Of a stretch of DNA of 9,830 nucleotides, positions 1 to 6,643 are shown in pieces; the first letter of the stretch is position 1, and every line of letters starts with the position of its first letter. The DNA is from Comamonadaceae bacterium (GTDB taxonomy: Bacteria > Pseudomonadota > Gammaproteobacteria > Burkholderiales > Burkholderiaceae_C). The stretch is taken from the NCBI GenBank assembly GCA_947478935.1, contig CANJXV010000078.1:1-9830 (forward strand), written 5' to 3'. Made by a program: the position numbers and the translations under genes. The notes below the pieces were generated by a model. That model saw only the letters and a program-made list of their open reading frames with translations. It did no database searches and was not told where the DNA came from.

Positions 1-1241
1 AGGTCACGCAAAGCACCGCCGAAGAACATGGCAATACCGGCGGCTGCGGACTGCACCGCACCCCAGGCGCCTAGCGCCAGGCCGACAAACTTGCCCTCCA
101 TGCGCATGGCGGTAAACAAGGTGCCAACGGCAAACAAACCGCCGCCAAAACCGATGCCCAATGCGCCCACGCGGAACAGCCATCCGGCCTCTAAAGGTGC
201 AGAAAAAATCACTGCCGAAAAGGCCGGTAAGCCGGCCAGCGTTCCGTAGGCGGCAAGGCGCATCGGGTCTATGCCTTTGGCTAGCTGGCGGCCCGAGACA
301 TAAAAGCCGAGCAAACCACCGACGGCCAACATGGCTGTGAGCGCGCTGGTGGCGCCCACGCTGAGCTTGAGGATTTCACCGCCATAGGGCTCCAGAATAA
401 TGTCCTGCATATTGAAGGCCACGGTGCCAAAAGCCGTAGCCCACAAAAATCGGCGCGCTTGGGGTATTGCAATGAACTGCGCCCACACTTCTTTGAACTT
501 GGGTTGCACTTGGTTTTTGAGTGCGGCCACACGCTGAGGGTTACGTGGCTCTTGCTTCCACAGCGCGATGGCGTTGAGGACCAGCACCACCAGCGCACTG
601 CCCTGCACTACTTGCACCAAATGCTCCGGAGTGAACTCGGACAGCAGCACGCTAAAGATCAAGCTACCGCTGACTGCGCCGACCAGCAGCATGGTGTACA
701 GCAGCGCCACCACGCGCGGGCGGGTGTCTTCACTGGCTTGGTCAGTGGCCAGGGCCAAACCGGCAGTTTGCGAAGTTTGCAGTCCAGCACCCACCAACAA
801 AAACGCAATACCCGCTGCCGCTTGGCCGACAAAATCAGGTACTGGTACTTGGCCGCGCCCGGACAAGACCAAGAGCGCAAACGGCATTACTGCAAGGCCC
901 ACAAACTGTATGAGCGTGCCGCCCCACATATAGGGGACGCGCCTCCATCCAAAGGCCGATACATGCACATCCGACTGGTAGCCAGTAACGGCGCGAAACG
1001 GTGCCACGACCAAAGGCAAAGCTAGCATCAAAGACACCAGCCAGGCCGGTACGCCCAGTTCCACAATCATCACGCGGTTGAGGGTGCCGATCATCAGGGC
1101 GGTGGTCATACCCATGGTGAACTTAAACAGCGTTAGGCGCAGCAAACGTGGCAGCGGCAAACCGGCGCTGGCCACGTCGGCAAACGGCAGCCAACTGGCT
1201 GGCATTTGCCTGGCGTATTTAGCAAAAGTCTTGGCTCTCAT
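1..1241 (-). CDS. lhaA: LhaA/PucC-family light-harvesting complex assembly protein (3' end cut by window edge)
   Basis: I translated this frame by hand from the ATG at 1241-1239. It stays open for 413 codons to the left edge, so the C-terminus (probably some 50-70 residues, given the family's usual length of about 460-480) is missing. The protein is strongly hydrophobic, with many membrane-spanning stretches, as in a 12-helix major-facilitator protein. Family-typical segments are GYQSDVHVSAFGWRRVPYMW near residues 87-106, the Gln/Thr-rich GLQTSQTAGLALATD near 153-167, and FNMQDIILEPYGGE near 276-289. Proteins of this family (LhaA, PucC, bch2-type) sit in the inner membrane and help assemble LH1 or LH2 antenna, perhaps by handling bacteriochlorophyll. 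Position directly after bchM, where puhA usually follows, favours LhaA (LH1) over PucC (LH2). The start overlaps the bchM stop as ATGA. A GGAG lies about 11 bases upstream, which is far for a ribosome site, so translational coupling to bchM is likely. Family assignment is firm; the LhaA versus PucC choice is inferred from context. Confidence 0.93.
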   Translation of the reverse strand, partial: MRAKTFAKYARQMPASWLPFADVASAGLPLPRLLRLTLFKFTMGMTTALMIGTLNRVMIVELGVPAWLVSLMLALPLVVAPFRAVTGYQSDVHVSAFGWRRVPYMWGGTLIQFVGLAVMPFALLVLSGRGQVPVPDFVGQAAAGIAFLLVGAGLQTSQTAGLALATDQASEDTRPRVVALLYTMLLVGAVSGSLIFSVLLSEFTPEHLVQVVQGSALVVLVLNAIALWKQEPRNPQRVAALKNQVQPKFKEVWAQFIAIPQARRFLWATAFGTVAFNMQDIILEPYGGEILKLSVGATSALTAMLAVGGLLGFYVSGRQLAKGIDPMRLAAYGTLAGLPAFSAVIFSAPLEAGWLFRVGALGIGFGGGLFAVGTLFTAMRMEGKFVGLALGAWGAVQSAAAGIAMFFGGALRD

Positions 1242-1936
1242 GACCGCAACCACTCCATGGCTTGGGACTTATAAAAGCCGCTGGAAACGCGCTGAGTGCG
1301 GGCGCAAGTCCAGCCATCCAACGCGCCATGCGCCTTCATTAAACGCGCAATGCGTTCTTCGGCCATGGGCTCCAACCAAGGCGCGCGATCACCGCGTGGG
1401 AACAGGCGTCCCACAGAAATCATGGCAGCCAAAATCGGCGTCCTTGGCGCAAAGGTAAAGACGATAGAGCCACTGGTTCTTTCGGCCAATTGGGCTAATG
1501 CGTTCACCGCGTCATCGGTTTGGTAGTGGATGATGGAGTCCATTGCCACAACGTGATCGAAATGACCCAAAGCGGGGTCGAGCATGTCGCCGCTATGAAA
1601 CTCCACCAGATGCGCCACATCCTGCGGGATGCGTTCACGCGCCAGATTGACCAGCGTAGGCGACAAATCAATCGCTACCACCTGCGCGCCACGCCTTGCC
1701 GCTTCAACCGCCAGAGCGCCTGTGCCGCAACCAGCGTCCAGTATGCGCTTGCCCCGTAAGTCCTCACCCAGCCACGACAGCAAGGTAGCCCGCATGCGGT
1801 CACGCCCGGCGCGCACCGTAGTGCGGATACGACCCACTGGGGCATCCGAGGTGAGTGTGGCCCAGGCGGCAGCAGCGGTCCGATCGAAATAATTTTCGAT
1901 CTGGCCGCGTCGTTCCTGGTAGGTCGCGTTGCTCAT
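1238..1936 (-). CDS. bchM: Magnesium-protoporphyrin IX O-methyltransferase BchM
   Basis: This 232-residue protein matches the usual length of BchM. It transfers a methyl group from S-adenosylmethionine to the ring-C propionate of Mg-protoporphyrin IX, directly after Mg insertion. The class I methyltransferase fold is visible: glycine-rich motif I ILDAGCGTG at residues 65-73, an acidic residue closing strand 2 (AID, D90), and a GDML segment near 116-119. The region from about 163 on (PRTPILAAMISVGRLFP...) and the C-terminal SSGFYKSQAMEWL are typical of BchM/ChlM. An in-frame ATG 11 codons upstream (1969) would lie inside bchL. I prefer 1936 because GAGG at 1945-1948 sits eight bases before it and because the protein then starts with the family-like MSNATYQERR. 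The gap after bchL is ten bases, and the ribosome site overlaps the bchL stop codon. Its own stop overlaps the lhaA start. In Rhodobacter, BchH is known to stimulate BchM, which fits their near-adjacency here. Confidence 0.96.
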   Translation of the reverse strand: MSNATYQERRGQIENYFDRTAAAAWATLTSDAPVGRIRTTVRAGRDRMRATLLSWLGEDLRGKRILDAGCGTGALAVEAARRGAQVVAIDLSPTLVNLARERIPQDVAHLVEFHSGDMLDPALGHFDHVVAMDSIIHYQTDDAVNALAQLAERTSGSIVFTFAPRTPILAAMISVGRLFPRGDRAPWLEPMAEERIARLMKAHGALDGWTCARTQRVSSGFYKSQAMEWLRS

Positions 1937-1944
1937 GGTGATTG

Positions 1945-1950
1945 CCTCAA
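1945..1950 (-). promoter_or_regulatory. Ribosome binding site of bchM
   Basis: TTGAGG on the minus strand lies eight bases before the ATG at 1936 and overlaps the bchL stop codon (1949-1947). It supports the 1936 start over the upstream in-frame ATG at 1969, and it means that ribosomes ending bchL stop right on the bchM initiation region. Confidence 0.6.
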
Positions 1951-2855
1951 TCAAAACCCAGCAGGTCAAAAATATCGCGGTCCTTCATGGGTACGGCGTT
2001 GTAGCTCTCGCCACCCAGCCACAGACTGGCGGCAAGGCGCATATATTCTTTTTGCACCGCCTCGAGTTCGGGCGAATGCTCCATCTCAAAGAGCGTGGAT
2101 TTTTTGAGGCGGCTGCGACGGATCACATCCAGGTCAGGGAAGTGGGCCGCAAGCTTCAGGCCAATGCGATCGTTGTATTTATCGATCTGGTCGGTGGCCG
2201 CGCTGCGGTTGGCAATGACGCCGCCCAAGCGCACGTTGTAGTTTTTCGCCTTGGCGCCAATGGCTTGCACGATGCGGTTCATCGCAAAAATGGAATCAAA
2301 GTCGTTGGCCGTGACGATCAAGGCCTTATCAGCATGCTGCAAGGGGGCTGCAAAGCCGCCACACACCACATCACCCAGCACGTCAAAAATTACCACATCG
2401 GTGTCTTCGAGCAAATGGTGCTCTTTGAGGAGCTTGACGGTTTGTCCCACCACATAGCCGCCGCAACCGGTACCGGCGGGCGGGCCACCGGCTTCAACGC
2501 ACATGACGCCGTTGTAGCCTTCAAACACAAAGTCTTCCACCCGCAGCTCTTCGGCATGGAAGTCCACGGTTTCGAGCACGTCGATCACTGTGGGCAGCAT
2601 TTTTTTGGTCAGCGTAAAGGTGCTGTCATGCTTGGGGTCGCAGCCAATTTGCAACACCCGTTTGCCCAGTTTGGAAAAGGCGGCCGACAGGTTCGACGAG
2701 GTGGTGCTCTTGCCAATGCCGCCTTTGCCATAAATGGCAAACACTTTGGCGTTACCGATCTTCACATTCGGGTCAAGCTGCACTTGCACGCTGCCCTCTC
2801 CGTCCAAGCGCGTGTTGCGCTTTACCGTGGGGAATGGCAATGTTTCAACAGTCAT
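1947..2855 (-). CDS. bchL: DPOR iron-sulfur ATP-binding protein BchL
   Basis: This 302-residue protein is the ATP-driven electron donor of dark-operative protochlorophyllide reductase and a homologue of nitrogenase iron protein NifH. As a homodimer it bridges one [4Fe-4S] cluster and passes electrons to the BchN-BchB catalytic component. Seen in the sequence: a P-loop GKGGIGKS at residues 43-50, the switch-like GCDPKHDST at 71-79, and two cluster cysteines, C131 in GTGCGG and C165 in GDVVCGGF. The N-terminal extension of roughly 35 residues before the P-loop strand is normal for proteobacterial BchL. The start at 2855 is supported by AAGGAG seven bases upstream and by an ATGA overlap with the bchH stop. 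The other DPOR subunits lie upstream, separated from bchL by bchH, which is the common arrangement in purple bacteria. BchX, the paralogue in chlorophyllide reductase, is less likely given the length, the neighbours and the KRNTRLDGEGSVQV start. Confidence 0.97.
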   Translation of the reverse strand: MTVETLPFPTVKRNTRLDGEGSVQVQLDPNVKIGNAKVFAIYGKGGIGKSTTSSNLSAAFSKLGKRVLQIGCDPKHDSTFTLTKKMLPTVIDVLETVDFHAEELRVEDFVFEGYNGVMCVEAGGPPAGTGCGGYVVGQTVKLLKEHHLLEDTDVVIFDVLGDVVCGGFAAPLQHADKALIVTANDFDSIFAMNRIVQAIGAKAKNYNVRLGGVIANRSAATDQIDKYNDRIGLKLAAHFPDLDVIRRSRLKKSTLFEMEHSPELEAVQKEYMRLAASLWLGGESYNAVPMKDRDIFDLLGFD

Positions 2856-5800
2856 GCGTTAGCTCCTTCGTATACGCCTTCAAGGCGATCTTCTAATTCT
2901 TCACTGGCGTTGCGTAACGCCAGCAAAGTCGCTTCATCCGGTTGCCAGTAGTTGCGCTCCGATGCTTCTAGCAATCGGTTCGCGACTCGGGCAGAGGCCG
3001 TCGGATTCAGTTTGGCAAGACGCTCACGCATCTGCGGGTCGAGCATGAATGTCTCAGACAATTGTTTGTATACCCAGGGCTGCACTTGGCCGGTGGTGGC
3101 CGACCAGCCCATGGTGTTGGTGACATGCACTTCAATTTGGCGCACGCCTTCGTAGCCATGCTCCAGCATGCCTTCGTACCACTTGGGGTTGAGCATGCGG
3201 GTACGGGTTTCGATAGAGACTTGCTCGCGCAACGAGCGCACGGCCGCATTGCCCTTGGTTTGGTCGCCGATATAGACCGGCGGCGTCTTACCCCCTTGGG
3301 CTACTTTGACGGCCTGCGTGATGCCGCCCAGCGTGTCGAAATAGTTGTCTACGGTAGTAACACCTAGTTCCACGGAGTCCAGGTTTTGGTAGGTGAGCTG
3401 CACATCGGCCAAGGCGGTTTGCAAGAGCGCGGTCTGTTGCACGGCGCGGCCGGTGCGGCCATAGGCAAAACCTTTGCGGCGCTTGTAGGTTTCGGCCAAC
3501 TCGCCTTCATCGCTCCAGCGGCTGCTTTCGACCAGGTTATTGACGTTGGAACCGTAGGCGCCTTCGGCATTTCCATACACGCGTAAGGACGCAATTTCCA
3601 AGGTGCAACCGTGCTCTTGCTGGTAAGCCAGGGAATGCTTGCGAATCCAGTTCATTTCTAGTGGCTCGTCGGCACTGGCGGCCAGGAATGCCGCTTCGGC
3701 AAGCAGCTTGATCTGCAAGGGCATGAGGTCGCGGAAGATGCCCGAGAGCGTGATGACCACGTCGATGCGCGGACGCCCCAGCTCGGCAAGCGGGACCAGA
3801 CTGGCTCCGGCGATGCGGCCATAGCTGTCAAAGCGGGGCAAAGCACCCATGAGCGCCAGGGCCTGCGCAATCGGTGCGCCTTCGTTTTTCAGGTTGTCAC
3901 TACCCCAGAGCACCATGGCAACCGATTCGGGCAGCGGGTTGCCATCAGCGCAGTGGCGCTCAATCAGCAGTTGCGCTTGGGCTTTGCCGTCGCGCACCGC
4001 CATCGCGCTGGGGATGCGGAAAGGATCAAAGCCGTGGATATTACGGCCCGTGGGCAAGACCGCAGGCGTGCGCAAAATATCGCCGCCAGGTGCTGGGCGG
4101 ATGTAACGTGCATCCAAAGCGCGCAGCAGGGCAGGCACCTCGGTATCCACTGCCAACAGGGCCTGCGGCTCTACCAAGGCGCGCAGCGCTTCCAGGCTGC
4201 TGTGGTTACGCGGCAAACCCGCGGCGACCAGGGCGCGCTCGGGCGTCTGCCCTTGCACCAAAGCCTCGACCGTTACGCGATCAATTTGCACGCCATGGTT
4301 CGCGTCCGCCATGGCCAGCAACATATCCACGCGCTGGGCAGCGCTGGGCGCGCGACCAGCGACATGCAGGCCGTGCGGGATGAGCGTGTATTCCAACTCC
4401 AGCATTTCTTGCGACAAGCGCAGTACTTGCTGGTCCAGGGCCGGGCCCATGGCGGTGTCCCAAATGGGTTCAGGGCTGACCAAATCCAACTCCGCAGCTT
4501 GGGCTTGGATAACCACCGCCAAGGCAGCGCGCTCGGTGTTGTCGCGCTCGAGGCTGCGCCAGCGCTCTAGCGAGGCTTTGAGGTCGTGCAGGCCTTTATA
4601 TAAACCGGCTTGGGCAATCGGCGGTGTCAGGTAGCTGATCAGCGTGGCGCCTGAGCGGCGCTTGGCGATAGCGCCTTCAGACGGATTGTTGGAGGCGTAC
4701 AAATACACATTGGGTAGGTCGTCGATCAAGCGATCGGGCCAGCAGGTGCCGCTCATGCCGGTTTGCTTACCGGGCATGAATTCGAGGGCGCCATGGGTGC
4801 CGAAATGCAGCACGGCGTGGGCCTTAAAGTCTTCGCGCAGGTAGCGGTAAAAAGCCGAGAAAGCATGCGTGGGGGCAAGGCCTTTTTCAAACAGCAGGCG
4901 CATCGGGTCGCCTTCGTAGCCGAAGGAAGGTTGCACGCTAATGAGTACGTTACCAAACTGTTTGCCCAGCACAAAAATAGAGCTGCCGTTGCTGAGCTGG
5001 CGTCCGGGTGCCGGGCCCCATTGCGCCTCAATTTCTTTGAGCCAGCGCTCGCGCTTGACATGCTCGTCGGCACCGATCAGCGCATGCACATTGGCATCAG
5101 CGCCGTGTTGGGCCGCGTTGCCTTGCAAGAGTGCCTCACGCAAGGCGTCTACCGAAGCGGGCACCTCGACCTGGTAGCCCTGCACCTTCATGGCTGTAAG
5201 CGTGTGCCACAGCGATTCGAACACCGACAAATAAGCGGCACTGCCGATATTGCCGGCATTGGGCGGAAAGTTGAACAACACGATAGCGACTTTTCGCTCA
5301 TGGTGTTGGCTGCGCTTTAAGGCCACCAATTTGCTTACACGCGCGGCCAGCATGATGGCGCGTTCGGGGCAAGAATGCATGTCTTGCGCGTTGGTGCTTT
5401 CGCCGAAAGTGCAGGCATGATGGCAGCCGGTGCAGGTGACGCCAGCGGCGCCGGGGCGGCCACCGAAAACGATGGGACTGGTGGAGCCGTCTAACTCGGG
5501 AATCGCCACCATGATGGTGCTCTCTACCGGCAACAAGCCACGGTCAGAGCCGCCCCATTGGTCCAAAGTTTGAAACTCCACCGGGTGCGCGGCGACATAG
5601 GGTACGTCCAGTTTGGCCAGCACTTCTTCGGCCGCTTTGGCGTCGTTGTAGGCGGGACCACCGACCAGAGAAAACCCGGTCAGCGATACCACCGCGTCCA
5701 CTGCTACTTGGCCGTTCTTCATGAAGAATGCATCAATAGCGGGGCGAGAATCCAGGCCAGCGGCGAAGGCTGGAATAACACGCAGGCCACGCGCTTCGAG

Positions 5801-6643
5801 CGCGGCGATCACGCCGTCGTAATGACCGGCATTGCCTGAAAGCAAATACGATCGCATGAGCAATATGCCAACAGTGCCACGCACCACCATCGCCTCGGGC
5901 CGTGGCAACACTTGCGCGTCTTCACTAAAGCGTCCAGCCATGCGCGGGTGGTAAACGCCCACTTCGGGGTAGTCGACCGGCGGGGCCACCTTCACGCTGC
6001 CGCGTAATATTTTGCGCGGGCCATCGGCACCCCGGTCGATGACGTGGCGCACCATATTGAGCACGTTGTCGTCCGATCCGCCCATCCAATATTGCATGGT
6101 CAAAAAATAGGAGCGCACGTCTTGCGCGGTGCCGGGAATAAAGCGCAACATTTGCGGCAGGCGACGCAGCATCTTCATTTGCGCCGCGCCACCGGTGGCA
6201 GCTTTTTCTTTGCTGCCGCGCAGTTTTTTCAGCAAGGCCATGGGGCCGCTGGCGGGCTTGCCCATATCGAATTGGCCTAGGCGCGTGAGTTGCGTCACTT
6301 CGGTCGCGCTGGCCAGGCAAATCATGGCGTCGCACTGCATGCGGCGTTGGCGCAAATCGTCCAGGATGGGTAGGAAGTGGTCTTCCAAAAACAACATGCC
6401 AGCGATCACGATATCGGCCTGCGCGATGTCCTTTTTGCAGCGTGCAATTAAGACCTCATTACCCGCATATTCCGATGCTGCGTGCAGGCTGAGCGACAGA
6501 CCGGGAAACTCGCGACCAAGCGTGTGGCAGGCGCGGTTTACCGAGCCGGCCAGGTGCGTGTCCATAGTCACAATCACCACCTTGATCGGGGTGGTGTTGC
6601 GCGGCGGTGCTGCCTTACCGGGAGTAGTAAGCTTTAGCGTCAT
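2852..6643 (-). CDS. bchH: Magnesium chelatase, H subunit BchH (porphyrin-binding)
   Basis: This 1263-residue protein is the large, porphyrin-binding catalytic subunit of magnesium chelatase, the first committed step from protoporphyrin IX to bacteriochlorophyll. It works with the AAA+ subunits BchI and BchD, which are not in this window. The N-terminal domain starts near residue 20 (KVVIVTMDTHLAG). The main cobN/magnesium-chelatase-type region carries VAIVLFNFPPNAGNIGSAAY near 452-471, the histidine- and glutamate-bearing HFGTHGALEFMPGKQ at 613-627, NVYLYASNNPSEG near 645-657, and WGSDNLKNEG near 913-922. The C-terminus has the characteristic TNTMGWSATTGQVQPWVY near 1175-1192. Cysteines C404, C407, C411 and C425 form a C-x2-C-x3-C-x13-C cluster, discussed under findings. 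Length is within the BchH range. CobN is excluded by the overall match and by the neighbours. The start at 6643 has GGTGGAG seven bases upstream; it overlaps the end of bchB by 29 bases. The stop overlaps the bchL start as ATGA. I see no frameshift. Confidence 0.97.
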   Translation of the reverse strand: MTLKLTTPGKAAPPRNTTPIKVVIVTMDTHLAGSVNRACHTLGREFPGLSLSLHAASEYAGNEVLIARCKKDIAQADIVIAGMLFLEDHFLPILDDLRQRRMQCDAMICLASATEVTQLTRLGQFDMGKPASGPMALLKKLRGSKEKAATGGAAQMKMLRRLPQMLRFIPGTAQDVRSYFLTMQYWMGGSDDNVLNMVRHVIDRGADGPRKILRGSVKVAPPVDYPEVGVYHPRMAGRFSEDAQVLPRPEAMVVRGTVGILLMRSYLLSGNAGHYDGVIAALEARGLRVIPAFAAGLDSRPAIDAFFMKNGQVAVDAVVSLTGFSLVGGPAYNDAKAAEEVLAKLDVPYVAAHPVEFQTLDQWGGSDRGLLPVESTIMVAIPELDGSTSPIVFGGRPGAAGVTCTGCHHACTFGESTNAQDMHSCPERAIMLAARVSKLVALKRSQHHERKVAIVLFNFPPNAGNIGSAAYLSVFESLWHTLTAMKVQGYQVEVPASVDALREALLQGNAAQHGADANVHALIGADEHVKRERWLKEIEAQWGPAPGRQLSNGSSIFVLGKQFGNVLISVQPSFGYEGDPMRLLFEKGLAPTHAFSAFYRYLREDFKAHAVLHFGTHGALEFMPGKQTGMSGTCWPDRLIDDLPNVYLYASNNPSEGAIAKRRSGATLISYLTPPIAQAGLYKGLHDLKASLERWRSLERDNTERAALAVVIQAQAAELDLVSPEPIWDTAMGPALDQQVLRLSQEMLELEYTLIPHGLHVAGRAPSAAQRVDMLLAMADANHGVQIDRVTVEALVQGQTPERALVAAGLPRNHSSLEALRALVEPQALLAVDTEVPALLRALDARYIRPAPGGDILRTPAVLPTGRNIHGFDPFRIPSAMAVRDGKAQAQLLIERHCADGNPLPESVAMVLWGSDNLKNEGAPIAQALALMGALPRFDSYGRIAGASLVPLAELGRPRIDVVITLSGIFRDLMPLQIKLLAEAAFLAASADEPLEMNWIRKHSLAYQQEHGCTLEIASLRVYGNAEGAYGSNVNNLVESSRWSDEGELAETYKRRKGFAYGRTGRAVQQTALLQTALADVQLTYQNLDSVELGVTTVDNYFDTLGGITQAVKVAQGGKTPPVYIGDQTKGNAAVRSLREQVSIETRTRMLNPKWYEGMLEHGYEGVRQIEVHVTNTMGWSATTGQVQPWVYKQLSETFMLDPQMRERLAKLNPTASARVANRLLEASERNYWQPDEATLLALRNASEELEDRLEGVYEGANA
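2863..2868 (-). promoter_or_regulatory. Strong ribosome binding site of bchL
   Basis: AAGGAG on the minus strand is seven bases before the bchL ATG and lies inside the last codons of bchH. It is the best Shine-Dalgarno match among the gene starts in the window. This could allow initiation on bchL beyond what the ATGA coupling to the very long bchH would supply. That effect is an inference. Confidence 0.65.

Noticed and set aside
222..237. A perfect six-base-pair hairpin (GGCCGG with a four-base loop) followed by TTTT on the minus strand, terminator-like.
   Set aside because: It lies in the middle of the open lhaA frame, where it encodes ordinary membrane-protein residues (LAGLPAF). The T run is short, so chance in GC-rich coding sequence is the simpler explanation.
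459..1025. A 188-codon plus-strand open frame in the lhaA region that could suggest a divergent gene.
   Set aside because: The minus strand is continuously open here as a clear membrane transporter-like LhaA protein. The plus-strand translation has Gln/His-rich, non-protein-like composition.
1937..1969. In-frame upstream extension of bchM by 11 codons to an ATG at 1969.
   Set aside because: It lies within bchL coding sequence, and a GAGG ribosome site is correctly spaced for the ATG at 1936.
1929..2951. A 340-codon open frame on the plus strand, antisense to all of bchL and the ends of its neighbours.
   Set aside because: It is a shadow of the codon bias of bchL and flanking genes. The translation is rich in His, Gln and Gly with no recognisable domain, no ribosome site was seen, and the minus-strand frame is an unmistakable BchL.
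3953..4570. A 205-codon plus-strand open frame inside bchH.
   Set aside because: It is fully antisense to well-conserved BchH coding sequence and shows no family resemblance.
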